Source of the DNA: an uncultured Pseudovibrio sp.
GTDB taxonomy: Bacteria; Pseudomonadota; Alphaproteobacteria; Rhizobiales; Stappiaceae
NCBI GenBank assembly: GCA_947502585.1
Contig: CANNAV010000006.1
Location: 1 to 64,000, forward strand
DNA length: 64,000 bases
Direction: 5' to 3'
Translations under genes and position numbers: made by a program
Part shown: positions 56,388 through 64,000 of the stretch, piece by piece
Layout: every line of letters starts with the position of its first letter
Numbering within the stretch: the first letter of the stretch is position 1
The notes under the pieces: generated by a model
Told to the model about the DNA's origin: nothing
The model's database searches: none
Seen by the model: only the letters and a program-made list of their open reading frames with translations

Positions 56388-58685
56388 TTAAACCCGAACT
56401 TTCATGGTCTCAGCGCGTTCGGCAAGACGGTACAGTTGGTCACGACCTGGATGATAAGGCTCTGGCCAGTGAACGCCTTTGTCGCCAAGATCAGCTGCCG
56501 CGCGCAGTGTCCAGTACGGATCGGACAGATGTGGCCGTGCCAGACAGACAAGATCCGCGCGACCAGCCATCAGAATGGAGTTCACGTGGTCCGGTTCGTA
56601 GATGTTGCCGACTGCCATGGTTTTCATGCCGGCATCATTGCGGATGCGGTCAGAAAACGGCACCTGGAACATACGGCCATAGACTGGTTGTGCCCGGGTA
56701 CTGGTCTGGCCTGCTGAAACGTCACAGATATCGACGTCGGCAGCATCCAGCATATGGGCAATCTCAACAGCTTCGTCAGGTGTGAGGCCTTCGTCTTCCA
56801 CCCAGTCGGTTGCCGAGATACGCACGGACATTGGTTTGTCCTGGGGCCAGGCCTCGCGCATTGCCTTGATAACCTCCAGCGGGTATCTCATGCGGTTTCT
56901 TAATGAATTGCCATATTCATCCGCACGTTTGTTTGTAAGCGGAGAGATGAAAGAAGACAGAAGATACCCGTGAGCGCAGTGGACTTCGATCATGTCGAAG
57001 CCTGATGCATCTGCCATCTTCGCCGCATTCACAAATTCTTCTTTAATGCGGTCCATGTCTGCATGGTCCATCTGCTTAGGTATCTGGTTGCGTTCAGACC
57101 AGGCGATTGGCGAGGCAGCGAGAAGTGGCCAGTTGCCCTCTTTCAAAGGCGCGTCCATCTCTTCCCAACCTAGTTGTGTTGAACCCTTTGGACCAGCATG
57201 GCCGAGCTGACAGCATATTTTTGCGTGGCTGTGCTCATGAACAAAACCGGTGATGCGCTTCCACGCGGACTGATGTTCTGGTGCATAGAGGCCCGGGCAA
57301 CCCGGGGTGATACGGCCATCAGCGCTGACACAGGTCATCTCAACTACGACCATGCCTGCTCCACCTTTGGCGCGTTCGCCATAGTGAGCCAGATGCCAGT
57401 CCGTGACCGCTCCGTTTTCTGCCTTATACTGAGCCATTGGAGAGACAACCACGCGGTTGATCAGGTCCAGTTCTCGCAGTTTGAACGGCGCGAACATTGG
57501 CGGGCGTGGAGCGTTGTCAGTGTCCGATGCTCCTGCCTGATTTTGAAACCAGCCTTCTGCTGTTCCCAGCCACTCAGCATCGCGCTCACGCAGGTTCTCA
57601 TGGGAGATGCGCTGGGAGCGTGTCAGAAGCGAGTAGTTAAACTGTATAGGGTCCAGATGCAGGTAGCGCTCGACATTCTCGAACCATTCCAGAGAGTTAC
57701 GAGCAGCGGACTGAAGCTTCAGAACTTCCAGACGGCGCTCATCCTCGTATTTTTGGAAGGCGTCCTGAACAGAGTTTTCGCTGTGCAGGTAATCTGCCAG
57801 TGCAATGGCGCTTTCCATGGCAAGTTTGGAGCCCGAACCGATGGAAAAGTGTGCGGTTGCAGCAGCATCACCCATGAGAACAAGGTTTTCGTGGGACCAC
57901 TTTTCGCAAAGTACACGTGGGAAGTTGATCCAGGCAGAGCCACGGACGTGGTTTGCGTTGGTCATCAACTCATTGCCGTCAAGATATTTTTCGAAAATTT
58001 TCTCACAAGTTCGGCAAGATTCAGCCTGACTCATGTCAGCAAAGCCGAATGCCTCGTAGGTCTCTTCGGAACATTCTGCGATGAAGGTCGCAGTGTCGTC
58101 ATCGAACTGGTAAGCATGTGCCCAGATCCAGCCATGTTCTGTTTCTTCAAAGATGAAAGTGAAAGCATCATCGAACTTCTGGTGCGTTCCGAGCCAGACG
58201 AACTTGCATTTGCGGGTGTCAATGTCAGGTTTGAAGTATTCGGCAAATTCTGTGCGGCTGGTGGAATTCAGGCCGTCTGCTGCAACAACGAGGTCGTAAT
58301 CGCCCATGAACTCTTTTGCGCTTGTGTAGTTGCGTTCGAACTCCATATTGATGCCAAGCTCACGAGCCCGTTCCTGAAGGAGCAAAAGCAGCTGTTTACG
58401 GCCTATGCCGCAGAACCCGTGACCGCTGGAGACGTGGCAGGTGCCTCTATAGTGGACCGCGATATCATCCCAGTATGCAAAGTGGGCACGGATGGATTCA
58501 GCGCTCTTTTCGTCATTTACCTTGAAGTTGTCCAGGGTCTCATCTGAAAGAACAACACCCCAGCCGAATGTGTCGTCAAACTTATTTCGCTCGATGACTG
58601 TAACCTCATGCTGCGGATCTCGCAGCTTCATACTGATTGCGAAATAAAGACCTGCCGGGCCGCCTCCAAGACATGCGACTTTCAT
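56388..58685 (-). CDS. 2-aminobenzoyl-CoA monooxygenase/reductase (fused FAD hydroxylase and OYE)
   Basis: A 765-aa fusion. Residues 1 to about 375 are a flavin hydroxylase: [18 protein letters not shown] (FAD motif at 7-12), then [17 protein letters not shown] (D-G motif) and [16 protein letters not shown] (G-D motif). From about residue 395 there follows an Old Yellow Enzyme domain: [26 protein letters not shown] at its start and [26 protein letters not shown] for the FMN and active site. This fusion is the mark of 2-aminobenzoyl-CoA monooxygenase/reductase, which hydroxylates and reduces the ring without oxygenolytic cleavage. Salicylyl-CoA 5-hydroxylases lack the second domain. It is the first gene of the operon. 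ATG at 58685 follows GGGAGAG; an earlier in-frame start would add 26 residues. Confidence 0.9.
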   Translation of the reverse strand: MKVACLGGGPAGLYFAISMKLRDPQHEVTVIERNKFDDTFGWGVVLSDETLDNFKVNDEKSAESIRAHFAYWDDIAVHYRGTCHVSSGHGFCGIGRKQLLLLLQERARELGINMEFERNYTSAKEFMGDYDLVVAADGLNSTSRTEFAEYFKPDIDTRKCKFVWLGTHQKFDDAFTFIFEETEHGWIWAHAYQFDDDTATFIAECSEETYEAFGFADMSQAESCRTCEKIFEKYLDGNELMTNANHVRGSAWINFPRVLCEKWSHENLVLMGDAAATAHFSIGSGSKLAMESAIALADYLHSENSVQDAFQKYEDERRLEVLKLQSAARNSLEWFENVERYLHLDPIQFNYSLLTRSQRISHENLRERDAEWLGTAEGWFQNQAGASDTDNAPRPPMFAPFKLRELDLINRVVVSPMAQYKAENGAVTDWHLAHYGERAKGGAGMVVVEMTCVSADGRITPGCPGLYAPEHQSAWKRITGFVHEHSHAKICCQLGHAGPKGSTQLGWEEMDAPLKEGNWPLLAASPIAWSERNQIPKQMDHADMDRIKEEFVNAAKMADASGFDMIEVHCAHGYLLSSFISPLTNKRADEYGNSLRNRMRYPLEVIKAMREAWPQDKPMSVRISATDWVEDEGLTPDEAVEIAHMLDAADVDICDVSAGQTSTRAQPVYGRMFQVPFSDRIRNDAGMKTMAVGNIYEPDHVNSILMAGRADLVCLARPHLSDPYWTLRAAADLGDKGVHWPEPYHPGRDQLYRLAERAETMKVRV

Positions 58686-58766
58686 TGCTCTCTCCCTCAG
58701 GCTAAATGTGCCTAATTCCAACCTGAGGTAAGCGTGACAGGTTTCTTTAGTTATTTCAAACATAAA

Positions 58767-58794
58767 ATATCTAAGTATAAAATATACGAGATAT
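58767..58794. promoter_or_regulatory. Inverted repeat upstream of the anthranilate operon, candidate MarR operator
   Basis: ATATCTAAGTATA (58767-58779) and TATACGAGATAT (58783-58794) form a near-perfect inverted repeat with one extra base in the left arm. It lies 82-109 bases before the ATG of the monooxygenase/reductase, where a promoter is expected. Confidence 0.5.
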
Positions 58795-58882
58795 CGTTGG
58801 AATTTGATCTATCCTGTTACATTTTATAAGTTTATCTTTGGAGTGCAGTGAGGCAATTTACATGGGCAGTAAATTATGTTTC

Positions 58883-58902
58883 GCTGATATATCTATATCA
58901 GC
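58883..58902. promoter_or_regulatory. Perfect palindrome upstream of the anthranilate operon
   Basis: GCTGATATATCTATATCAGC reads as two perfect 8-base arms (58883-58890 and 58895-58902) around ATCT. It lies about 200 bases before the first gene of the operon and 60 bases from the stop of the MBL hydrolase gene. Size and symmetry fit a MarR-type dimer site. Confidence 0.5.
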
Positions 58903-58964
58903 ACAAGGTGTGGAGTTCTGACAAGCCATGATTCTGTTCAGGTATCATAAAAAAAGAGACGATT

Positions 58965-59783
58965 TCACACCACCGAATCTGCCGGGAACCCGAGTTCCTG
59001 ACCGTCAAAGGCTGGTGAAACACCCTCTGGTAGCTCCGACTTCAATCGCTGATAATCCAGATCGCAATGCAAATTGGTGAGGATGCTTCGAGCGGGCTTC
59101 ATCTTCTCAATCCACTCCAAAGCATCGTTGACGCAGAAGTGGCTTTGATGTGGTTTCCGGCGAAGTGCATCGACAATCCATGTATCCAGCCCCTTCAGTG
59201 CAGGAAAGCTGCTTTTCGGGATGTCGTGGACATCAGGTGTATATGCCAAATTCTGAAAGCGGAAGCCCAGTGCATCAATGTCGCCATGATGAACGAGAAA
59301 TGGTAATGCGGTGATCGGGCCCCCTGCTCCATCAATGGTTACCGACGCTCCATCTGTCAGCCGGTTTTCACTCAGAATCGGCGGATAACCGGAACCCGGT
59401 GGTGTAACGAAGCAGTAATCGAAAGCAGAACGGACGCGCTTTGAGGTGAACTCATCCATATAGACCGGTACTTTGGAGCGTTGCATGAGTGCAAAAAAGC
59501 GCAGGTCATCAATGCCGTGCAGGTGATCGGCATGAGCATGAGTGTAAAGCACTGCATTAACCTGAGTGGCACCAGCTGACAACATCTGCTCACGCAAATC
59601 GGGCCCCGTATCAACGATAATGGTGGTTGTGCCTTTCTCAGAGAACCGTTGAACCAGCAGAGCACATCTGCGGCGGCGGTTTTTGGGCTCATCAGGGTCG
59701 CATTCGCCCCAATCTCCTCCAATTCTTGGTACGCCAGTAGATGAGCCGCAGCCCAGAATAGTGACCTTAAAATTGCTGGTCAT
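58965..59783 (-). CDS. MBL-fold metallohydrolase, PhnP-like
   Basis: A 272-aa metallo-beta-lactamase fold phosphodiesterase-type enzyme. The start VTILGCGSSTGVPRIGGDWGECDP and the metal motif THAHADHLHGIDDLRF (near residues 80-95) are those of the PhnP/GcpMBL family. Further metal ligands are in PFLVHHGD and in NLHCDLDY near the end. Its substrate is unknown; PhnP cleaves cyclic phosphodiesters of ribose. The gene closes the conserved tmk-holB-metG-tatD-MBL row of alphaproteobacteria. Confidence 0.87.
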   Translation of the reverse strand: MTSNFKVTILGCGSSTGVPRIGGDWGECDPDEPKNRRRRCALLVQRFSEKGTTTIIVDTGPDLREQMLSAGATQVNAVLYTHAHADHLHGIDDLRFFALMQRSKVPVYMDEFTSKRVRSAFDYCFVTPPGSGYPPILSENRLTDGASVTIDGAGGPITALPFLVHHGDIDALGFRFQNLAYTPDVHDIPKSSFPALKGLDTWIVDALRRKPHQSHFCVNDALEWIEKMKPARSILTNLHCDLDYQRLKSELPEGVSPAFDGQELGFPADSVV

Positions 59784-59832
59784 CGGTCCTCACAAAAAAC
59801 AATCTCAGTATAATCCAAGTGAGTCTATCCAA

Positions 59833-60621
59833 TCAGGCTGGCTGTGGCACCCTGGAAAACAAGCGCAGGAAATTCTGTGTGGTGGCCTCGGCCATATCCT
59901 CTTCTGAAACACCCAGTGCTTCAGCCAGAACCTTATTGGTGTGTGCTACATAAGCTGGTTCATTGCGCTTGCCACGCCATGGCTGTGGTGCAAGATACGG
60001 GGCATCGGTTTCAACAAGAAGGCGATCCATTGGAAGCTCTGCTGCAATATTGCGTAGTTCAGTGGAGCGCTTAAAGGTCAAAATGCCGGAGAAGGAAATA
60101 TAAAGTCCAAGCTCCAGTCCCTTCATTGCCAGCTCTTTGCCGGAGGAGAAGCAATGAAGCAACGCCGGGAAGCTGCCCGCCTTCATCTCTTCTTCGAGTA
60201 TGCGCATCATGTCTTCATCAGCATCACGGCTATGTATCACCAGCGGCAGCCGGGTTGCACGTGCCGCTGCAATGTGTGTGCGCAGAACCTTTTCCTGATT
60301 TTCTGGTGACACGTTGTCGTAGAAGTAATCCAGACCCGCTTCACCTATCGCCACCACTTTTGGGTGCTTTGCAAGCTCCACCAGTTCTTCAGTGGTGACG
60401 CCGGTTTCTTCCCCGGCCTGATGCGGATGGGTTCCAACGGAGCAGTATACGCTGTCATAGGCTTCAGCGATCTCTTTGACCTGCTCAAACTTGCGGACAC
60501 GAGTGCAGATGGTGACCATCAGCTTGACCCCAGCTTCGTGGGCGCGCTCGATGATCTGGTCGCGTTCTTCTGCGAAATCCGGAAAGTCCAGATGACAATG
60601 ACTATCAACTAACATGGTCAC
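59833..60621 (-). CDS. tatD: TatD family deoxyribonuclease/hydrolase
   Basis: A 262-aa TIM-barrel metal hydrolase. The metal motif DSHCHLDFPDF is at the start, AIGEAGLDYFYDN near residue 90, LVIHSRDADEDMM near 125, LLHCFSSG near 155 and LVETDAPYLAPQPWRGKRNEP near the end, in family order. TatD acts as a 3'-5' exonuclease on DNA and RNA. ATG at 60621 or 60615 may be used. It lies behind the metG terminator, so it has its own promoter in the 95-base gap. Confidence 0.92.
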   Translation of the reverse strand: MTMLVDSHCHLDFPDFAEERDQIIERAHEAGVKLMVTICTRVRKFEQVKEIAEAYDSVYCSVGTHPHQAGEETGVTTEELVELAKHPKVVAIGEAGLDYFYDNVSPENQEKVLRTHIAAARATRLPLVIHSRDADEDMMRILEEEMKAGSFPALLHCFSSGKELAMKGLELGLYISFSGILTFKRSTELRNIAAELPMDRLLVETDAPYLAPQPWRGKRNEPAYVAHTNKVLAEALGVSEEDMAEATTQNFLRLFSRVPQPA

Positions 60622-60710
60622 AGCAAAAGCGCCTCCAATGCGATTCTGTCAATAGGTCCTGTAGACCGTTTGTTTGATCTCTGCGGAAAATACCAGTGCA
60701 TTTCCCTCAT

Positions 60711-60736
60711 AAAAAAGGGAGGCACATGCGCCTCCC
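60711..60736 (-). terminator. metG terminator
   Basis: On the minus strand GGGAGGC (60736-60730) pairs with GCCTCCC (60723-60717) over a 6-base loop, then six T residues follow (60716-60711). It lies 22 bases behind the metG stop. Confidence 0.85.
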
Positions 60737-60758
60737 TTCGAAACATTGAGATGGTCGA

Positions 60759-62312
60759 TTATTCGGCTGTTTCCGGCTCAACATAGCGTGGGAACACGCC
60801 CTGTGGCCTGGGCAGAGCGCGACCACCTTGAAGGCGACCGACTTCTCCCAGCCGTGCGAATGACCGCTCATCTTCATTCAGCACCAGCTGGTCCAGAAGT
60901 TTGCATGCAGAGCCTGGCATCACTGGCTGTGCCAGAATACCAACCTGACGGATAATCTCAGCGGTTGTGTAAAGGACTGTGCCCATGCGCTCGGGGTCCG
61001 TTTTCTTCAGCGCCCAGGGCTCCTGAGAGGCGAAGTAGCGGTTTGCTTCACCAACCGTTGACCAGATGCATGCCAGAGCATGGTGGATTTCCTGCTTTGC
61101 CATAAAACCACGACATTTTTCGAGCATCTCATCTGCTTGCTGCAAGATCGCCTTGTCATCAGCTGAGAACTCGCCGGGAACCGGTAATTTACCTTCGCAG
61201 TTTTTAAAGATCATGGAAAGCGAACGCTGAGCCAGGTTGCCGATATCGTTGGCAAGGTCAGCGTTGATCCGGTTTACCATAGCTTCGTGGTTATAGTTGC
61301 CATCCTGACCGAATGGGACTTCACGCAGGAAGAAATAGCGAATTTGGTCGATGCCGTAGGTGTCTACCAGGTCACGTGGTGCGATGACGTTGCCCAGAGA
61401 TTTAGACATCTTCTCGCCGGAGTTGAACAGGAACCCGTGAGCAAATACACGCTCTGGCAAAGGAACACCTGCAGACATGAGGAATGCAGGCCAGTAAACC
61501 GCGTGGAAGCGGATAATGTCTTTTCCGATGATATGTGCGTTTGCAGGCCAGAATTTAGCCATATCGCCATCCAAATCCGGATAACCAAGCGCGGTGATGT
61601 AGTTGGTCAGAGCATCGACCCAAACGTACATAACGTGCTTTTCATCGCCCGGAACCGGGATTCCCCAGTCAAAGGTCGTGCGGGAGATAGACAAGTCTTT
61701 CAGGCCACCTTTTACGAAGCTGATGACTTCATTGCGGCGTGCATTTGGACCAATGAAGTCCGGGTTTTTTCTGTAAAACTCGATCAGCTTGTCTTCATAG
61801 GCTGAGAGACGGAAGAAATAACTTTCTTCTTCAACCCACTCTACAGGTGTACCTTGCGGTCCATAACGCACACCGTCTTTGCGAACTTCGGTCTCGCCTT
61901 CCTGATAGTAGGCTTCGTCGCGTACAGAATACCAACCGGCGTAACTGTCTTTATAGATGTCGCCGGAAGCAGCCATACTCTGCCAGATTGCCTGACAGGA
62001 CTTATAATGCCGCTCTTCATTGGTCTGAATGAAATCATCATTAGAACAGCCCAGTACCTCCACCATCTCGCGGAAGAGTTTGGAATTCCTGTCAGCAAGA
62101 TCTGAAGGTAACATGCCTTCCTTGACGGCGGTCTGAAGCATCTTCTGACCGTGTACGTCCGTACCAGTCAGGAAATGTACTTCCCGGCCATCCAGTTTCT
62201 GGAAGCGGGCCAGCACGTCAGTTGCAATTGCCTCATAGGCGTGGCCGATATGCGGCTCACCATTTGGGTAGGAAATTGCTGTTGTAATATAGAAAGGCGA
62301 TTTTTCTGTCAT
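60759..62312 (-). CDS. metG: Methionyl-tRNA synthetase
   Basis: A 517-aa class I synthetase that charges tRNA-Met. The signature PHIGHAYE is at residues 20-27 and the second signature KMSKS near residue 300 ([15 protein letters not shown]). Zinc-binding cysteine motifs are absent, as in the short MetG2 form. The anticodon-binding helices occupy the last 150 residues, with [14 protein letters not shown] as a typical stretch. Its length fits the alphaproteobacterial form without the C-terminal dimer domain. Confidence 0.96.
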   Translation of the reverse strand: MTEKSPFYITTAISYPNGEPHIGHAYEAIATDVLARFQKLDGREVHFLTGTDVHGQKMLQTAVKEGMLPSDLADRNSKLFREMVEVLGCSNDDFIQTNEERHYKSCQAIWQSMAASGDIYKDSYAGWYSVRDEAYYQEGETEVRKDGVRYGPQGTPVEWVEEESYFFRLSAYEDKLIEFYRKNPDFIGPNARRNEVISFVKGGLKDLSISRTTFDWGIPVPGDEKHVMYVWVDALTNYITALGYPDLDGDMAKFWPANAHIIGKDIIRFHAVYWPAFLMSAGVPLPERVFAHGFLFNSGEKMSKSLGNVIAPRDLVDTYGIDQIRYFFLREVPFGQDGNYNHEAMVNRINADLANDIGNLAQRSLSMIFKNCEGKLPVPGEFSADDKAILQQADEMLEKCRGFMAKQEIHHALACIWSTVGEANRYFASQEPWALKKTDPERMGTVLYTTAEIIRQVGILAQPVMPGSACKLLDQLVLNEDERSFARLGEVGRLQGGRALPRPQGVFPRYVEPETAE

Positions 62313-62385
62313 ATCCTAAAGCAATCTTTTGATCCGGGATTCAAATCTGGAAAGTTCTTTGGGTTTTGGGCCCAAAATTCGTTGG

Positions 62386-63447
62386 TCAGCTCGCGCTTGC
62401 ATTCCGCAGGTCAATGAGGAAAGACAATACAACTTGCTTGCGATCGAGGTTTAAAGCATCTGCTGTTGAGGCAGCGCGGCCCACCTTTTCCCACAAGTCA
62501 GCCCACCTGACAAGCGCATCCGGCTTTGTGCTTGCATCTTTGCGCAGTTGATTGCTCAGGAATGTACGTGCCAGATCCATAAAAGTATTCCACGCGTCCT
62601 CCGCACCACGCCCCGAAACTCTGTCGGCAAAACTGTGCACACGGATCATATCCAGGTTAGCAATGGTGTCGACCAGGCCCGTGAATTCCTGCGCAATCTG
62701 TAGTGCTCCGCCATTTGCAGCCAATGCGGCCTGACGCAGGCTGCCATCTGCCAATGTATGAAGTGCTTCGGTGTCGCCGGGTGAACCGCAGCCCATTTCG
62801 GTCAGCGCCTGCTCGATAGTCTGTTCCTCCAGCTTACGCATGGACAATCTGCGACATCTGGAGCGTATTGTTGGCAACAGACGTCCAGGATTGTGTGCAA
62901 GCAGGATAAAGAGCGACTGCTTTGGTGGTTCTTCCAGAATCTTAAGCAGGGCATTGGCTGCGGACTGGTTCAAGTCATCAGCAGAGTCAACGAGGCATAT
63001 CCGCCAGTTTCCGCCTGCCGCAGTTGACCCGAAAAAGCCTGTGGTCTTGCGCACTTCATCAACGGGAAGATCGCGTTTAAAGCGTTTTCCTTTCAGGTCC
63101 CACGGGCGACGCAAATGCAGGAGGTCTGCATGAGAACCTGCTGCAATCATTTGAGAGCTATGGCTTTCCGGCGGAACGTACAGGCTGTTTGCGGCCATCA
63201 CAGGCGTAGAGAAGCGGTCCGGATGCTCCAGTATGAAGCGGGCGAAACGAAATGCGAGTGTGGCTTTGCCGATGCCTTTGGGACCGCCAAGGATCCATGC
63301 ATGATGAAAACGCTGTGATCTGTAAGCATCAAGCAACTCGGTTTCTGCAAGTTCATGGCCGTAAAGGCGGGTTTGTTCGCGCGGAAGCGGAAGTCCTTCG
63401 ACCTCATCAAACTCAGGGACTTCTTCGATTATGGGAGCTTTAGCCAT
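62386..63447 (-). CDS. holB: DNA polymerase III subunit delta prime
   Basis: A 353-aa clamp-loader subunit. It shows the AAA+ start HHAWILGGPKGIGKATLAFRFARF (Walker A GGPKGIGKAT), then the WRICLVDSADDLNQSAANALLKILEEPPKQSLFILLAHNPGRLLPTIRSRCRRL stretch, which carries the conserved N-A-L-L-K-x-L-E-E-P-P and S-R-C motifs. The P-loop is functional-looking, as is usual in alphaproteobacteria. The start at 63447 (MAKAPIIEE) lies 3 bases behind the tmk stop; an earlier in-frame start would overlap tmk. Confidence 0.93.
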   Translation of the reverse strand: MAKAPIIEEVPEFDEVEGLPLPREQTRLYGHELAETELLDAYRSQRFHHAWILGGPKGIGKATLAFRFARFILEHPDRFSTPVMAANSLYVPPESHSSQMIAAGSHADLLHLRRPWDLKGKRFKRDLPVDEVRKTTGFFGSTAAGGNWRICLVDSADDLNQSAANALLKILEEPPKQSLFILLAHNPGRLLPTIRSRCRRLSMRKLEEQTIEQALTEMGCGSPGDTEALHTLADGSLRQAALAANGGALQIAQEFTGLVDTIANLDMIRVHSFADRVSGRGAEDAWNTFMDLARTFLSNQLRKDASTKPDALVRWADLWEKVGRAASTADALNLDRKQVVLSFLIDLRNASAS

Positions 63448-63449
63448 AC

Positions 63450-64000
63450 TCACCCTTCCCTGCGTGCCTGCGAACAACCCGTATCCTGTTTGATCTGTTT
63501 TTCAAAACGGCTTTGGACAGCTTGCCAGATATCTTCCGTCACTTTGTCCTGTGACTGATCTCCGTCAACCACAACGATGCGATCCGGCTCGCTTCGGGCC
63601 ATCTCCAGAAACATTTCCTGTCTGCGCCGGTGCGTTTCCAGAGTATCTGTTTCAAAGCGATCCGGGCCATCAAATTCGACAGGGCTTTTGCGTTTTGAGA
63701 CGCGGGCTAAACCGACTTCAGGTGTTACGTTGATCAGCAAGGTCATATCTGGATTATGACCCGCGATTGCGACCTGTTGCAAAGCTTCGACTGTTTGTGG
63801 AGGAACACCGGATTCACCTTGATAGACGCGGGAAGAATCTGCAAATCGGTCGCACAGAACCCATTTATCACCGTCTAATGCTGGCTTGATCAGTGTGTCG
63901 ATATGATCCGCCCGGGCAGCTGCAAAAAGTACAGCCTCAGCCGTTACACCATACTCCTTAGCCGCTCCTGACAGGAGAACTTCGCGAACAAGTTCAGCGC
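63450..64000 (-). CDS. tmk: Thymidylate kinase, 5' end beyond the window
   Basis: The C-terminal 183 residues of dTMP kinase, cut by the right edge. Seen are ELVREVLLSGAAKEYGV, LFAAARADHIDTLIKPAL, the motif DRFADSSRVYQG (the D-R-Y/F-x-D-S-S-x-A-Y-Q-G block, near 180 bases from the edge) and PDMTLLINVTPEVGLARVSKR. The P-loop is outside. It makes dTDP for DNA synthesis and its gene starts the conserved tmk-holB-metG-tatD row. The stop at 63450 is 3 bases from holB. Confidence 0.94.
   Translation of the reverse strand, partial: AELVREVLLSGAAKEYGVTAEAVLFAAARADHIDTLIKPALDGDKWVLCDRFADSSRVYQGESGVPPQTVEALQQVAIAGHNPDMTLLINVTPEVGLARVSKRKSPVEFDGPDRFETDTLETHRRRQEMFLEMARSEPDRIVVVDGDQSQDKVTEDIWQAVQSRFEKQIKQDTGCSQARREG

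Noticed and set aside
57198-58547. 449-codon open frame on the plus strand opposite the monooxygenase/reductase
   Set aside because: The opposite strand has well-matched FAD and OYE motifs. This frame has the Cys/Phe/Val-rich composition of a codon-bias shadow.
56388-58685. Salicylyl-CoA 5-hydroxylase
   Set aside because: That enzyme has only the flavin hydroxylase part. The fused OYE domain and the adjacent anthranilate-type ligase fit 2-aminobenzoyl-CoA monooxygenase/reductase better.

Overview
The window reads as an alphaproteobacterial chromosome of moderate GC, most likely Hyphomicrobiales and close to the marine Stappiaceae (Pseudovibrio or Roseibium relatives). This is an inference. 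It rests on the tmk-holB-metG-tatD-MBL gene order at the right edge, a Rhizobiales-type CCCCGAAAA/TTTTCGG palindrome near 27.45 kb, and the style of the catabolic genes.

From 1 to about 20.8 kb is the late half of a prophage, all on the plus strand. The head is lambda-like: a ClpP-type maturation protease with a probable nested scaffold, decoration protein D and capsid protein E. It is followed by connectors and a P2-type contractile tail in the order V, W, J, I, fibres, FI, FII, E/E', T, U, X, D. A lysis cassette closes the operon: a SAR endolysin, overlapping spanins and a one-TM protein. The tail chaperone gene carries a clear -1 frameshift signal (G GGA AAG). Five intrinsic-terminator-like hairpins sit directly in front of ribosome binding sites of late genes. 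A 52-aa gene on the minus strand faces the late operon, and the phage DNA probably ends at a tRNA-Ser(UGA) gene at 21.7 kb. Terminase, integrase and early genes are not in the window. A decayed ISAs1-family element separates the tRNA from the next cluster.

From 23.2 to 38.7 kb is a minus-strand purine salvage and catabolism region. It holds XdhABC (hypoxanthine/xanthine to urate), PuuD (membrane urate oxidase with a cytochrome c domain), HiuH and UraD (on to allantoin), a BMP-type nucleoside/purine ABC importer, an M20 amidohydrolase, a LysR regulator and a quinone oxidoreductase. No allantoinase is present.

From 38.7 to 45.3 kb are a region of relics, a large NfrA-like TPR/beta-barrel protein, and an alpha-methylacyl-CoA racemase.

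From 45.3 to 58.7 kb is a tight 14-gene minus-strand operon for anthranilate through the 2-aminobenzoyl-CoA pathway. In transcription order it encodes a fused flavin monooxygenase/OYE reductase, SDR, MarR regulator, enoyl-CoA hydratase, acyl-CoA dehydrogenase, 2-aminobenzoate-CoA ligase, a complete Liv-type importer, a thioesterase, RidA and a kynurenine-formamidase-like hydrolase. Palindromes upstream of the first gene are candidate MarR operators.

From 59 to 64 kb are housekeeping genes: an MBL hydrolase, TatD, MetG, DNA polymerase III delta prime and a truncated thymidylate kinase.
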